Below are positions 1 through 9,910 of a stretch of DNA of 64,000 nucleotides, piece after piece. The position numbers were made by a program, and so were the translations under genes. Location of the stretch: the NCBI GenBank assembly GCA_028280945.1, contig JANQKV010000049.1, positions 62,001 to 126,000 on the forward strand, read 5' to 3'. The notes beneath the pieces were generated by a model that saw only the letters and a list, made by a program, of their open reading frames with translations, was not told the DNA's origin and did no database searches. This DNA comes from Opitutaceae bacterium (GTDB lineage Bacteria; Verrucomicrobiota; Verrucomicrobiia; Opitutales; Opitutaceae). Within the stretch, counting starts at the first letter, position 1; each line of letters begins with the position of its first letter.

Positions 1-783
1 ACCGGCTGGGCATCCTGGAACGACGGCTATCGCCGGTTCCTGAAGGATTATGTGCGCGGGGGCAGTTCGCGGGAATCCTTTGAATACTACTTCAAGGGCT
101 CGCCCTGGCACTTTGCCCGCTGGCCGGCCCAGACGGTCAACTATGTCGAGTCCCACGACGACCGCACCTGGATCGACGAGATCACTGAAAACGTCGATGG
201 CAACGGGCACCTGCCTACGGCCAATGATCGCCGCCGCACTCACCTGATGGCGGCTGTGCTGTTTTCCTCCATCGGCATACCCATGATCTCAGCGGGGCAG
301 GATTTCCTGCGTTCCAAACACGGAGTGACCAACACCTATCAGCGCGGAGATCTGAACGCTCTGGATTACCGGCGACTGGAACGATTTCCGGGGACCCATG
401 CCTATTTTGCGGACTGGATCGCCTTTCGGCGTTCATCTGCCGGGAAGTTGATGCGGCACTACTCGCGGGCATCGGAAACGTTTTTCCGGTTTTGGTTTGC
501 ACCTGATACCACGGCGGTCGCGGTTCTGTTTAACGCCGACCATTCCCAAGGGCCGGATCAACTGCTGCTGGCGGTGAATCCCACCCTGCACGATGTAGAG
601 GTGCCGCTGGATGACGAAGTGGGGCATCAGAAATGGGTGCGAGTTACTGACCATGAACAGTTTATCCATGGATCCCATCCGGTGCCACCCGCTCCACTCA
701 CAACTCCGCTGTGGCTGCCGGCCCTGGGTTGCGGACTTTGGCGCTTAGGGTTAAACCCCCAGGGACAAGAAGAGAATAGGTGA
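1..783 (+). CDS. GH13 pullulanase/debranching-type enzyme, C-terminal part
   Basis: The reading frame is already open at base 1, so the N-terminus lies outside the window. The visible 260 residues hold the end of a GH13 barrel. VNYVESHDD carries the region that includes the conserved His-Asp next to the active site. GIPMISAGQDFLRSKHG and a following NALDYRR match the pattern of type I pullulanases and related glycogen/starch debranching enzymes. The last ~80 residues look like the C-terminal beta domain of GH13 proteins. The likely role is hydrolysis of alpha-1,6 branches in alpha-glucan. It lies just upstream of the glycolytic cluster but is separated from gapA by a 125-base gap. Exact subfamily is not resolvable without the catalytic half. 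Confidence 0.8.
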   Translation, partial: TGWASWNDGYRRFLKDYVRGGSSRESFEYYFKGSPWHFARWPAQTVNYVESHDDRTWIDEITENVDGNGHLPTANDRRRTHLMAAVLFSSIGIPMISAGQDFLRSKHGVTNTYQRGDLNALDYRRLERFPGTHAYFADWIAFRRSSAGKLMRHYSRASETFFRFWFAPDTTAVAVLFNADHSQGPDQLLLAVNPTLHDVEVPLDDEVGHQKWVRVTDHEQFIHGSHPVPPAPLTTPLWLPALGCGLWRLGLNPQGQEENR

Positions 784-905
784 CAACAGGGTTTGCGCAG
801 TGAAACCCCTTGCCAACGAGGAATCGGCTACCTTCGCTCGTGTCTCCGCGTCCAGACGACGCGGTCACAAACGAAACAGCACATAACCCACATATATTGG
901 AGTAA

Positions 906-1934
<1,029 letters not shown>

Positions 1935-1958
1935 ACGTCCGCGCTTCGGCGCGAGCTA

Positions 1959-2063
1959 GTAGCGAGGAGTGAGTAGCGAGTAGCGAGCATCCCGCCCGCT
2001 CTCCGCTCACTCCTCGTTTCGTTTTCAGCTGCTCGCTACTTTTTACCTGCCACTTACTACTTT
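1959..2063. repeat. Degenerate heptamer repeats in the gapA-pgk gap
   Basis: Bases 1959-1986 read as four 7-mers (GTAGCGA, GGAGTGA, GTAGCGA, GTAGCGA). Bases 2029-2063 read as five degenerate 7-mers of the complementary family (CTGCTCG, CTACTTT, TTACCTG, CCACTTA, CTACTTT), ending two bases before the pgk ATG. The two blocks are in opposite orientation and can pair: 1963-1973 with 2006-2016 (11 bp), and 1980-1988 with 2031-2039 (9 bp). The same 7-mer family occurs before tpiA. The function is not known to me. Confidence 0.7.
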
Positions 2064-2065
2064 TA

Positions 2066-3310
2066 ATGTCCTCCTTTAAAACCATCCGCGATCTCGATCT
2101 CGCCGGTAAGCGCGCCCTCATTCGCGTCGACTTCAACGTCCCCCAGGACAAAGCCACCGGTGAAATCACCAACAACCAGCGTATCGTCGCCGCGCTCCCG
2201 ACTATCCAATATGCCTTGGAGCAAGGTGCCTCGGTTGTGCTCATGAGCCATCTGGGTCGGCCCAACGGACAGGCCAACCTCAAGTTCACGCTCAAGCCCG
2301 TGGCGGCTGAGCTCACCAAGCTTCTTGGCCGGGAAGTGTTCTTTGCCGAAGATTGCGTGGGCTTGAAAGTCGAAGAACAAGCCGCCGCGCTTGAGCCCGG
2401 CCAGGTGTTGTTGCTCGAGAATCTCCGTTTCCATATCGAGGAAGAGGGCAAGGCCAAGGATGCCGATGGCAACAAGGTCAAGGCCGACCCTGAGGCGGTG
2501 AAGGCGTTTCGCGCCGGCCTCTCCAAGATGGGCGACGTCTACGTGAATGACGCCTTCGGCACGGCCCACCGCGCGCACTCGTCCATGGTTGGCGTGGCCT
2601 TGGCCGACAAAGCGGCCGGATTCCTCCTCGAAAAGGAAATCAAGGCGTTCAACAAGGTGCTGGAGAACCCGGAGAAGCCCGTGCTGGCCATCCTCGGTGG
2701 TGCCAAGATCGCCGACAAGATTCCGCTCATCACCAACCTGTTGGACAAAGCTGACAAGATCATCATTGGCGGAGGCATGTCCTACACCTTCAAAAAGGTC
2801 GTTGATGGCATGTCGATCGGCACGAGCCTGTTTGATGAAAAGGGAGCCGAAATCGTGGCTGATCTCGTGGCCAAGGCGAAGGAGAAGGGGGTCGAACTCA
2901 TTTTCCCGGTCGATTATGTGTGTGCCGATGACTTCAGCCCCGACGCCAATGTGCAAATGGCGGATGATTCGACAGGTATTCCCGACGGTTGGATGGGACT
3001 CGATGGTGGTCCAAAATCGATTGAGCTCTATCGTGAGGCGATTCTGACCTCCAAAACCATTATCTGGAATGGCCCGGCGGGAGTCTTTGAGTTTGAGAAA
3101 TTTGCCGCCTCCACCCGAGCCCAGGCCGAAGCCGTGGCCGAGGCCACCGCCGCGGGTGCCACCTCGGTCGTCGGTGGCGGCGACACGGCCACTGCCGCCA
3201 AGAAGTTTGGCGTCGCCGACAAGGTTTCCCACTGCTCCACTGGCGGTGGCGCCAGTCTCGAATTCCTCGAAGGCAAGACCCTCCCGGGTGTGGCCTTCCT
3301 GATGAGCTGA
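2066..3310 (+). CDS. pgk: Phosphoglycerate kinase
   Basis: Transfers phosphate from 1,3-bisphosphoglycerate to ADP, giving 3-phosphoglycerate and ATP. The 414-residue protein has the family landmarks: RVDFNVPQD near residue 20, HLGRPNG near 65, [13 protein letters not shown] near 160, [10 protein letters not shown] near 210, and the C-terminal nucleotide-binding GGGDTATA and [13 protein letters not shown]. The ATG at 2066 follows a heptamer repeat block with no Shine-Dalgarno sequence, which fits weak SD use in this lineage. It sits between gapA and tpiA on the same strand, so an operon is likely. Confidence 0.98.
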   Translation: MSSFKTIRDLDLAGKRALIRVDFNVPQDKATGEITNNQRIVAALPTIQYALEQGASVVLMSHLGRPNGQANLKFTLKPVAAELTKLLGREVFFAEDCVGLKVEEQAAALEPGQVLLLENLRFHIEEEGKAKDADGNKVKADPEAVKAFRAGLSKMGDVYVNDAFGTAHRAHSSMVGVALADKAAGFLLEKEIKAFNKVLENPEKPVLAILGGAKIADKIPLITNLLDKADKIIIGGGMSYTFKKVVDGMSIGTSLFDEKGAEIVADLVAKAKEKGVELIFPVDYVCADDFSPDANVQMADDSTGIPDGWMGLDGGPKSIELYREAILTSKTIIWNGPAGVFEFEKFAASTRAQAEAVAEATAAGATSVVGGGDTATAAKKFGVADKVSHCSTGGGASLEFLEGKTLPGVAFLMS

Positions 3311-3316
3311 AGAAAT

Positions 3317-3351
3317 CTACTCGCTACTCACTACTCACCACTCACTACTCT
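3317..3351. repeat. Heptamer tandem repeat upstream of tpiA
   Basis: Five consecutive 7-base units: CTACTCG, CTACTCA, CTACTCA, CCACTCA, CTACTCT. The block starts six bases after the pgk stop codon and ends five bases before the tpiA ATG, so it fills nearly the whole intercistronic gap and replaces a Shine-Dalgarno sequence. The units belong to the same family, in the same orientation, as the degenerate block before pgk. Confidence 0.85.
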
Positions 3352-3356
3352 CAAAA

Positions 3357-4124
3357 ATGATCCGCAAGAAACTCATCGCCGGTAACTGGAAGATGAACAA
3401 AACCTCTGCCGAGGCGAAGGCACTCGTGGAGGACATCGTGTCCGAAGTGGGCAACGTCAAAGATGTCGACATCGTCGTGGCGCCGCCCTTCACCTCGGTC
3501 GAAACCGTTGGCCAGGCGGTTGACGGCTCCAATGTGAAACTGGGCGCCCAGAACATGCACCCCGAACCGAGCGGCGCCTACACGGGTGAAGTTTCGGCCG
3601 AGATGCTGCGTTCGCTCTTCACCCGCTATGTGATTCTGGGCCATAGCGAACGCCGCGCCTACTTCGGTGAAACCGACGCCTTCATCAACCAGAAGGTGCT
3701 GGCGGCGCTCAAGGCCGAGTTGAAGCCCATCCTGTGCGTTGGCGAGACTCTGGAGGAGCGCGAGGCTGGCGACACCTTGAAGGTGGTGCAGACCCAACTC
3801 GAAGGCGGCCTCGCGGGCACCTCGGAAGGTCAGGCGACCGAAATCGTAATTGCTTACGAACCCGTCTGGGCCATCGGCACGGGCAAGGTTGCGACCGTCG
3901 AACAGGCGCAGGAAGTGCATGCCTTCATTCGCGAGTTGCTGGGCAACCTCCTGAGTCCGGCTGCGGCGGGCAAGATCCGCATTCTGTATGGCGGTTCCAT
4001 GAAGCCCGCGAATGCGCCTGATCTGCTCGCCCAAGCCGATATCGACGGCGGTCTGATCGGCGGCGCTTCGCTTGAGGCTCGCAGCTTTGTGCAATTGGTT
4101 GAAGCCGCCCAAACGGCCAATTGA
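3357..4124 (+). CDS. tpiA: Triose-phosphate isomerase
   Basis: Interconverts dihydroxyacetone phosphate and glyceraldehyde 3-phosphate. The protein has 255 residues, a normal length. The active-site residues are visible: Lys12 in GNWKMNKT, His96 in ILGHSERR, and Glu168 in AYEPVWAIGTG. The phosphate-binding YGGSMKP and GGLIGGASL are near the C-terminus. It is the last gene of the gapA-pgk-tpiA series and is followed by a strong terminator. Confidence 0.98.
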   Translation: MIRKKLIAGNWKMNKTSAEAKALVEDIVSEVGNVKDVDIVVAPPFTSVETVGQAVDGSNVKLGAQNMHPEPSGAYTGEVSAEMLRSLFTRYVILGHSERRAYFGETDAFINQKVLAALKAELKPILCVGETLEEREAGDTLKVVQTQLEGGLAGTSEGQATEIVIAYEPVWAIGTGKVATVEQAQEVHAFIRELLGNLLSPAAAGKIRILYGGSMKPANAPDLLAQADIDGGLIGGASLEARSFVQLVEAAQTAN

Positions 4125-4151
4125 GTGGCAAGCTAGCTTGTGTTCCGCAAA

Positions 4152-4191
4152 GTCCGATCGGCTTAGGCTTACGATCGGGCTTTTTCTTTTT
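4152..4191 (+). terminator. Rho-independent terminator after tpiA
   Basis: A 9-bp stem (GTCCGATCG at 4152-4160 with CGATCGGGC at 4172-4180, one G-T pair) and an 11-base loop are followed at once by TTTTTCTTTT. It lies 28 bases after the tpiA stop and should end the glycolytic transcript. Confidence 0.85.
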
Positions 4192-4233
4192 CCCTCACCT
4201 TGGGCAGCGGTGAACTAGAGCGACCTGAACACC

Positions 4234-4746
4234 TCACGCCAGCCGATCCAAAGCTTCGCTGATCGCTTTCAGATAGCTGGGGTGCCAGAGCTCGTGCTCA
4301 GCTTCAGGCACGACGGTGTAGGTGCTTTGTTGGTAAAAGTCCCGGATTGATTCCGCCCGGCGGTGCATCTGCTCGTCTTCAGTGCCGCCGACCAAGATGT
4401 CGGCCGGGGTTGCGGCGTTGCCCTGATTGATGGATATCATCCACCGATGTGGCTCCTCAACATCCTCGAGGAAAAACGGTGAAATCGAGCCAAGAATGAG
4501 ATGCCTCGCCTCCAATGCCCCCAAGTGTGAATAAAGGGCGCCAAGCGAGAAACCCATCACGATTTTGTCCGCCGTTTGCGGCCCGACCTGATCAATCACA
4601 TCGCGGCGACCAAAGCTTGGTTGTGGGCCGGCCCAATCGATTTGCACAAACTCCGTTTTCCAGCCCTGAGCCTGGACGAACTCGACAAAGGGTTGGAACC
4701 GGCGTTCGGCTCCGGGCATGGGTGGTGTGATCGTGAGCATGGGCAT
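4234..4746 (-). CDS. Small alpha/beta-hydrolase-like protein
   Basis: A single-domain protein of about 170 residues with a nucleophile-elbow motif, MGFSLGALYSH, preceded by a hydrophobic strand. VPEAEHELWHP near the C-terminus supplies a plausible catalytic His. This fits a compact alpha/beta hydrolase; substrate is unknown. I chose the ATG at 4746 because the homology-like sequence begins at MLTITPPMPG; a start at 4782 would add 12 poorly structured residues. It points in the same direction as the DUF4832 gene upstream. Confidence 0.6.
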   Translation of the reverse strand: MPMLTITPPMPGAERRFQPFVEFVQAQGWKTEFVQIDWAGPQPSFGRRDVIDQVGPQTADKIVMGFSLGALYSHLGALEARHLILGSISPFFLEDVEEPHRWMISINQGNAATPADILVGGTEDEQMHRRAESIRDFYQQSTYTVVPEAEHELWHPSYLKAISEALDRLA

Positions 4747-4800
4747 AGGTCCGCAAACTGAATTCGAATCGCGGTTCGTCAAATCGCGGGTTAACGCGGG

Positions 4801-6033
4801 CTACTCTGCGGGCAGATTTGCTTCGAATTGGATGGTCTGACCCGGGACCAGTCGATCGCTGACGATGGTGAGCGCCGGTCTTTTGCCTCCGGCGGCAACC
4901 ACAAACGTGCGGGTCTCATCCGGGCCGAGGAATTTCAGGCTGTCCGGGCTGCGGATCCCGTTCACGGCGACGAACGCGTCATGGTAAATTGGGGCGGTGC
5001 CGACGTTCTTGATCCTCACCTGCGACTCTCCTGGTCCTGCCAAAAACTCGATCACCCGAAAGCGGTAACCCGCGGCCTTGCCGAGGTCACGGATTTGGTC
5101 GAGGTCGATCCATTGCAGCCATTGCTCCGAGATCAGAAAGCTAACCCCAAATTCCCGGGCCTGATGTGGCCATTGGTCCGCGACCAAGTCTGAGCGGGTC
5201 TTATCAGGGAACAGAATTTCTCCCCCGGCGGGAGCACGTAGAAATCGATCCCGACCAAAGAACTCCCAGCCTCCGAGGTTGTAGCCGGGTGACCAAGCCA
5301 GGTGGAAACTGTCGTCGAAAATGCCGAACTTCAGGTCCAGTAATGCGGGCTCGGCGGCGAAGGGCGTGCGACTCGCAACGTGGGCGTCCTGCGAAATCAT
5401 CCACGGCGTATGCGCGAAGGTCTTGGCCAGATGTTGCAGAAACTGGGATTGAAATGCCTTGGAAGGGAAATTGACGCCCAGCTGTTCGCCGGGATCGTAG
5501 ACGTGATATTCGGACCAAAGCCCGAATCCCACCTGCAGAAATGCGAGCCGTGGATCCTGATCGTAGCGCGCGGCGAATTGCTCAAAAAAATCAAGAAGGA
5601 ACTGATGGTAGCCGGGGTGGGACCAATCGGGAAATCCGGTCTCGCGATTCTCGCTCAACGCTGTCCGCTCGCGATAGCCCGCCAGGGCCTTGATCGAGTC
5701 CGGCACCCCGCTGGTCTGTCCGGGGTAGGTGTCCCAAAACCGCAGGATGGCCTGGTGGCTTCGGCTGGCGATGGCGTTGAGTTTTTGGTCGACGGCCGAC
5801 CAGTCGTATTTGCCGTCTGTCCGAACGACATCGCTATACCGTAGGTAGGAAAACTCCAGCTGCACCGCATCCGTATCGGCATTCCCGGAGGATTCCCAGA
5901 GGACCAGACCGGTCATGGGCTGCACGCTGTTGATTTTGCTCTGCAGCGGAATGGGCTTGAGCTCGGCCCGGACAGGAAACGCCAGCAGCCCCAGAACGGC
6001 AAATCCTGAAAAAGCACCGCGGATCGATCCCAT
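4801..6033 (-). CDS. Exported DUF4832-type glycosidase-like protein
   Basis: 410 residues starting with a Sec signal peptide (hydrophobic GFAVLGLLAF, cleavage near VRA-EL). The central part has features of a TIM-barrel glycoside hydrolase: FSYLRYSDV, LRFWDTYPG, QVGFGLWSEYHVYDPG and HTPWMISQDAHV. The end (from about residue 300) is a beta-rich segment with WLQWIDLDQIRDLGKAAGYRF, as in DUF4832 proteins, which often follow a DUF4874 domain. The likely role is polysaccharide handling outside the cytoplasm. No catalytic assignment is attempted. Confidence 0.65.
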   Translation of the reverse strand: MGSIRGAFSGFAVLGLLAFPVRAELKPIPLQSKINSVQPMTGLVLWESSGNADTDAVQLEFSYLRYSDVVRTDGKYDWSAVDQKLNAIASRSHQAILRFWDTYPGQTSGVPDSIKALAGYRERTALSENRETGFPDWSHPGYHQFLLDFFEQFAARYDQDPRLAFLQVGFGLWSEYHVYDPGEQLGVNFPSKAFQSQFLQHLAKTFAHTPWMISQDAHVASRTPFAAEPALLDLKFGIFDDSFHLAWSPGYNLGGWEFFGRDRFLRAPAGGEILFPDKTRSDLVADQWPHQAREFGVSFLISEQWLQWIDLDQIRDLGKAAGYRFRVIEFLAGPGESQVRIKNVGTAPIYHDAFVAVNGIRSPDSLKFLGPDETRTFVVAAGGKRPALTIVSDRLVPGQTIQFEANLPAE

Positions 6034-6082
6034 GACGGCAGCTTGGGATCAATCCGCCGGGGATACCAGCCGGGCAGCGGCT

Positions 6083-6481
6083 TTATTGGTCGTCGCGCAC
6101 CACATCGGCCCGAGGCGGCAAGGGACCGAGCAAACGCAACGTCAGCGGGTAACGGTAAACCTCATCGTTGGCGGCTTTCACGATCGCAATGATGGCGAGG
6201 ATGAAGGCGGATATTCCCAGAATGAGGAGCAACAGCGTGCCCAGCCCAAAAACGAGCACCAGGGGGATGCAGAGCAGGCTCCACAGCAGCCAGCTGATAT
6301 GAAAATTGAAGGCCTCGGCGGCGTGGATCGGCACGATTGAATCGTCGCGTTTGGAGACCAGGTAGATGATCAAGGGCAGCAAAATCGGCGCTCCAATAAA
6401 TGAGGCACCATGTGACAAAATCGCCAGCAGTCGGTGACTGGAGTCGATGTTTTGCGGAGTTACGTTGATAGGTTGTGACAT
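6083..6481 (-). CDS. DUF4870-family small membrane protein
   Basis: 132 residues with about three membrane helices (residues 18-45, 60-80, 83-105). The pattern RLLAILSHGASFIGAP...LPLIIYLVSKRDD...HAAEAFNFHISW is typical of DUF4870 (Tic20-like) proteins, which are common in bacteria and have no fixed function. The start ATG at 6481 is clear. It shares the minus strand with the DUF4832 gene downstream, with a 49-base gap. Confidence 0.8.
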   Translation of the reverse strand: MSQPINVTPQNIDSSHRLLAILSHGASFIGAPILLPLIIYLVSKRDDSIVPIHAAEAFNFHISWLLWSLLCIPLVLVFGLGTLLLLILGISAFILAIIAIVKAANDEVYRYPLTLRLLGPLPPRADVVRDDQ

Positions 6482-6601
6482 ATTTAAATTGGGAAGAATT
6501 TTTGGGTTACTTCGGAAAGTTTACCTTGTCTGAATAGCCCAGCAACCCCGCACAAGTTGCGGAGAAAAATCTCCGCTAATTGTAATCCCCTCATTGGCCC
6601 C

Positions 6602-7363
6602 ATGCTCTCCCTCCCTGTTGCCCGTTGGTCTCTTGTTTTTGCCTTGTTGATGTCTGTCCGGTTGTTCGCCGCAGATACACCGCCCAAACCACTGCTCACG
6701 GTTGCGCCGGACTATCCCACGGAGCTATTGAACGAACCGATGGAGGGTCGGGTTCTGGTGGAGATGGTTATCTCTGCGGAAGGCCGGGTCGAAAACCCCG
6801 TGATCAAGTCCTCCGATCACGACGCGTTCAGTCGGGAAACCTTGAAAGCGCTGGCTGCGTGGGAGTTCGAACCTGGAACCAAGGATGGTGAACCCGTGGC
6901 CCGTCGCGTGAATCTCCCATTCGACTTCAAACCCAACCCAACGGATTTGCTCAACCGGATGCTGGGACGCCAAGTCTACGTCCGTTTTGCTGATCCTCCC
7001 ATTCCCATGCGCGAACTGGGCCAACGGCCTCGCCCGACCGTTCGTCCTCGTCCGATGTATCCCCAGTCCAAAGAGGGATCAGGCGAGGAAGTGCGCGTGC
7101 GAATGCGATTTGTCATCGGCCAGGATGGCGCCACCTACAATCCCGAGCTGTTGGATGATGTTGAAAAGGTCTGGGCGATTCCGGCTATCGCGACCGTTGC
7201 GGCGATGAAATTTGAGCCGATGAAGAAGGACGGCGAACTTGTTTCGGTGCTGGTGACGTTTCCCGTTTTGATCTCGGAGAATCCTCCGCGGCGTCCGCGA
7301 CCGGCAGGCGCGGGGCGGGGTGGCGGTGGTGGTGGCGGGCGCGTCTCACCGGACGGACTGTAA
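6602..7363 (+). CDS. Exported protein with two TonB C-terminal-like domains
   Basis: About 253 residues from the ATG at 6602, which starts a good signal peptide (SLPVARWSLVFALLMSV...FA-AD). An upstream ATG at 6557 would add 15 residues before the signal and is less likely. Two TonB_C-like modules follow: VAPDYPTELLNEPMEGRVLVEMVISAEG...LKALAAWEFEPG (about residues 35-105), and a second around RPMYPQSKEGSGEEVRVRMRF (about 150-230). The tail is a low-complexity Gly/Arg stretch. The first module keeps the proline-rich start and the W-F-P pattern of TonB energy transducers. No N-terminal TonB anchor with ExbB/ExbD contacts is seen, so this is probably a periplasmic TonB-like protein, not TonB itself. 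Confidence 0.7.
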   Translation: MLSLPVARWSLVFALLMSVRLFAADTPPKPLLTVAPDYPTELLNEPMEGRVLVEMVISAEGRVENPVIKSSDHDAFSRETLKALAAWEFEPGTKDGEPVARRVNLPFDFKPNPTDLLNRMLGRQVYVRFADPPIPMRELGQRPRPTVRPRPMYPQSKEGSGEEVRVRMRFVIGQDGATYNPELLDDVEKVWAIPAIATVAAMKFEPMKKDGELVSVLVTFPVLISENPPRRPRPAGAGRGGGGGGGRVSPDGL

Positions 7364-7367
7364 GGCT

Positions 7368-8255
7368 TTATTTGACTCGCTCCGCCATGGATCGGGCGAG
7401 GGCTTGGAGGAAGGAAGAATCCCCCGGCAAGCTGGCAAACGCTGCCACGGCGTGCTGGGTTCGCTCGGCCACAACCACCCGAGACTGACCCAGGCCATGT
7501 AATCGGACATAAGTGGTTTTTGCGGTGGCTTCGTCTTTGCCCACGGTTTTGCCCAACGTTTTGGTGTCTGAGGTCACGTCGAGGATGTCGTCGACGATTT
7601 GAAACGCCAAACCGAGGTTGCGTCCGGCCTCACGGAGGGTCACCCGTCGTTCCTCGGACCAACCCGCCACCAATCCCCCCATGACCAACGCGGTCTCGAT
7701 CATGGCGGCGGTTTTGTTGAGATGAATGTAGTCGAGGTCCTCGGTTGAAGCATCGGATTTGGCCTCTCCCAGCAGGTCCTCCATTTGGCCGCCGATCAGT
7801 TTCTGGGACCCTGCGGTGATGGCGAGCTCACGGATAAGGGCGTGGGAAAGTTGCGGGTCGTCGGCATAGGCTTCCGCCAGCAGGGCGAAGGCATGAGTCA
7901 ACAGCGCATCGCCGGCCAGCAGGGCGGTCGCTTCGTCAAACTGCCGATGGGCGGTTGGGCGACCTCGCCGGAGATCATCATCGTCCATGCAGGGCAGATC
8001 GTCGTGAATCAGCGAATACGTATGCAGGCACTCAAGGGCGACGGCGGCAGGGAGAGGATTCGCCCGATCCTTTGAAGGTTCGAGTTCGGCGACGGCGAGC
8101 AGCAGGGCCGGCCGCAGTCGTTTGCCGCCGGCTTCAAGGCTGTAGCGCATGGCGGAATGCAAGCGGGCTGGGCGGGTATCTGCCGTCGGCACAAGGCGTT
8201 CGAGGCCCTCTTCGACTCGGGTAACGAGGTCTTTTAATTTGTTTGTGACTTCCAT
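7368..8255 (-). CDS. ispA: Polyprenyl synthetase (geranyl/farnesyl diphosphate synthase type)
   Basis: Condenses isopentenyl diphosphate with allylic diphosphates in the cytosol to make C15 (or C20) prenyl diphosphates. The 295-residue protein has the first Asp-rich motif in DDLPCMDDDDLRRGRP and the second in DDILDVTSD. GGKRLRPALLLA near residue 40 and GKTVGKDEATAKTTY near the C-terminus fit the family. The DDxxxxD spacing suits the bacterial FPP synthase group. It starts 43 bases from the divergent DUF4013 gene, so the two share a promoter region. Confidence 0.9.
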   Translation of the reverse strand: MEVTNKLKDLVTRVEEGLERLVPTADTRPARLHSAMRYSLEAGGKRLRPALLLAVAELEPSKDRANPLPAAVALECLHTYSLIHDDLPCMDDDDLRRGRPTAHRQFDEATALLAGDALLTHAFALLAEAYADDPQLSHALIRELAITAGSQKLIGGQMEDLLGEAKSDASTEDLDYIHLNKTAAMIETALVMGGLVAGWSEERRVTLREAGRNLGLAFQIVDDILDVTSDTKTLGKTVGKDEATAKTTYVRLHGLGQSRVVVAERTQHAVAAFASLPGDSSFLQALARSMAERVK

Positions 8256-8298
8256 CGGGGCATCCCTACCGTCGGCAGCAGATTCGTTTTACGCCGCA

Positions 8299-8904
8299 AT
8301 GCCCACCCTAGAACTCGTTTGCAAACGCCTTTTCGCGGACTCGTCGTGGTTCATCAAGTGCATCGTGGGTGCCCTTCTGTTGGTCATCCCGATCGCCCAG
8401 TTCTTTGCGTTGGGTTATCTCTATGCGCTGGTGGAGCGGGCGCGACGCGGTGATTCGGTGATTCTGCCGGATTGGGGGGAGTGGAAACGGCTCTTCTTCG
8501 ACGGGATTGCCACCTTTGTGATCTTTATGGTGCTGGGCGTGGTGCCTGTTGCCCTGGCTTGGCTGCTCACCCTGCCTCTTCGGATTTTGGACTACGGGGT
8601 TTTTGTTTACCTGCCGATGGTGCCCGTGGTGATGGTGGTGGGTCCATTGGTGGTGGCGGGGATCTATCAATACCAAAAACGTGAGCAATACTCCGATGCG
8701 TTTCGGTTCCAAGTGCTGGGTTCCATGCTGCGAGCGGGGCAGTCGAAGTTTGTGCTGCCGACCCTGGCATTGATCGGTTTGTTGGTGGCGGGATACCCGC
8801 TGATGACTTTCACGGTTTTTGTCGCTTGGGCGGTCAGCTGGACCTATTATGCAGCGACCTATCGCTTTATTGAGCAGTCCCGCCGCGGCGGAATTAGTGT
8901 TTGA
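8299..8904 (+). CDS. DUF4013-type membrane protein
   Basis: 201 residues with four or five membrane helices. The N-terminal pattern FADSSWFIKCIVGALLLVIPIAQFFALGYLYALVERARRGD is the usual DUF4013 opening. The frame extends further upstream, but that part overlaps the 5' end of ispA on the other strand, so the ATG at 8299 is preferred. Function is unknown. It is followed at 33 bases by the FmdB-like gene. Confidence 0.75.
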   Translation: MPTLELVCKRLFADSSWFIKCIVGALLLVIPIAQFFALGYLYALVERARRGDSVILPDWGEWKRLFFDGIATFVIFMVLGVVPVALAWLLTLPLRILDYGVFVYLPMVPVVMVVGPLVVAGIYQYQKREQYSDAFRFQVLGSMLRAGQSKFVLPTLALIGLLVAGYPLMTFTVFVAWAVSWTYYAATYRFIEQSRRGGISV

Positions 8905-8937
8905 ACTGCGGGCGGACAATCGGCAACTCATCCGCCC

Positions 8938-9216
8938 ATGCCGACTTACGACTACGTCTGTTCAAAGTGCGACTTCGAGTGGGAGGTCTTTCAATCGATG
9001 AAGGACGATCCCATCAAAACCTGCCCGAGCTGCAAGAAGCGTGGGGCGAAACGCTTGGTGGGCGGAGGTGCTGGATTGATTTTTAAAGGCTCGGGCTTTT
9101 ACATCACCGACTACAAAAACAAATCCTCCGGTGGCGAAAAATCCAAACCCGAGACGGCGAAGGCTTCCTCGGGGGAAAAGTCAAAGTCACCCGTCAAGTC
9201 CTCCGACAAGTCTTAA
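8938..9216 (+). CDS. FmdB-family zinc ribbon protein
   Basis: 92 residues. The N-terminus MPTYDYVCSKCDFEWE and the second pair CPSCKK form a CxxC...CxxC zinc ribbon (the FmdB/CxxC_CXXC_SSSS family). The tail, from about residue 60, is Lys/Ser/Gly rich and probably disordered. Members are often called regulatory proteins, but a precise role is not established. It is followed 12 bases later by the next gene, suggesting co-transcription. Confidence 0.85.
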   Translation: MPTYDYVCSKCDFEWEVFQSMKDDPIKTCPSCKKRGAKRLVGGGAGLIFKGSGFYITDYKNKSSGGEKSKPETAKASSGEKSKSPVKSSDKS

Positions 9217-9228
9217 CTCCGTTTCGCC

Positions 9229-9897
9229 ATGCCTAGCACTTCCAAGAAGATTGAACGCGAACTCTACGGTCCCGGCCTCGCTGAGGTGACGTTGGGAGCG
9301 GTCCTGAGCCTTTTGCTGGGCGCGGTCGTGGCGGCGGGTTATCTCGCGGCTCAACCAGTCGACACCGTAAGGTATCTTCCGCGTGAGCCTGACCCGGACA
9401 GGGTGTACTACATCACGGGGTCTTCCCGTTCGAGCTTGGGCAAAGGCTGGTTGCGCAAAAAACAGGAGTTGTTGCAGCCCGGAGCGACTCGAATCGAGTT
9501 GTCGGAAGATGAACTGAACACCTGGCTCGGTTCATCCGAGATGCAGGCAGACCAGTCCGAACAGCCGGAAGGAATCATTAGTCTCAAACGCATGAACTTC
9601 CGTCTCGCGGACGATATGTTGCAGGTGGGATTACCGTGCGACGTCAGTGTGGCGGGATTCAACCGTTCCCTGGTTGTTCAGACTCGCGGTAATTTTGAGC
9701 GCAGTGGCGATCAGTTTGTTTATGCCCCAACCGAGGTGATGGTCGGCCATCTCGCCGCTCATCGCCTGCCCTTGGTGGGGGCATTGGTGGCAGGCCGGCT
9801 GGAGACGATCCACGAACTCCCGCCGGAGCTGCAGGAGGCCTGGAAGACGCTCAAGGAAGTGAGTGTGGAAGGCGATCAGCTCGTCTTGGTGCGCTGA
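9229..9897 (+). CDS. Conserved membrane-anchored protein of unknown function
   Basis: 222 residues with one N-terminal membrane helix (about residues 20-42, LAEVTLGAVLSLLLGAVVAAGYLAA). The rest is a soluble domain with TRIELSEDELNTWLGSS, FRLADDMLQVGLP and FVYAPTEVMVGHLAAHRLPLVGALV. The alternating pattern suggests a lipid-binding or membrane-associated beta domain. I do not recognise the family. It follows the FmdB gene closely and converges on the serine hydrolase gene. Confidence 0.6.
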   Translation: MPSTSKKIERELYGPGLAEVTLGAVLSLLLGAVVAAGYLAAQPVDTVRYLPREPDPDRVYYITGSSRSSLGKGWLRKKQELLQPGATRIELSEDELNTWLGSSEMQADQSEQPEGIISLKRMNFRLADDMLQVGLPCDVSVAGFNRSLVVQTRGNFERSGDQFVYAPTEVMVGHLAAHRLPLVGALVAGRLETIHELPPELQEAWKTLKEVSVEGDQLVLVR

Positions 9898-9910
9898 ATC
9901 AGCTTCGGTA

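Noticed and set aside
1959-2063. CRISPR array
   Set aside because: The repeat units are 7 bases without unique spacers, and no cas genes are near.
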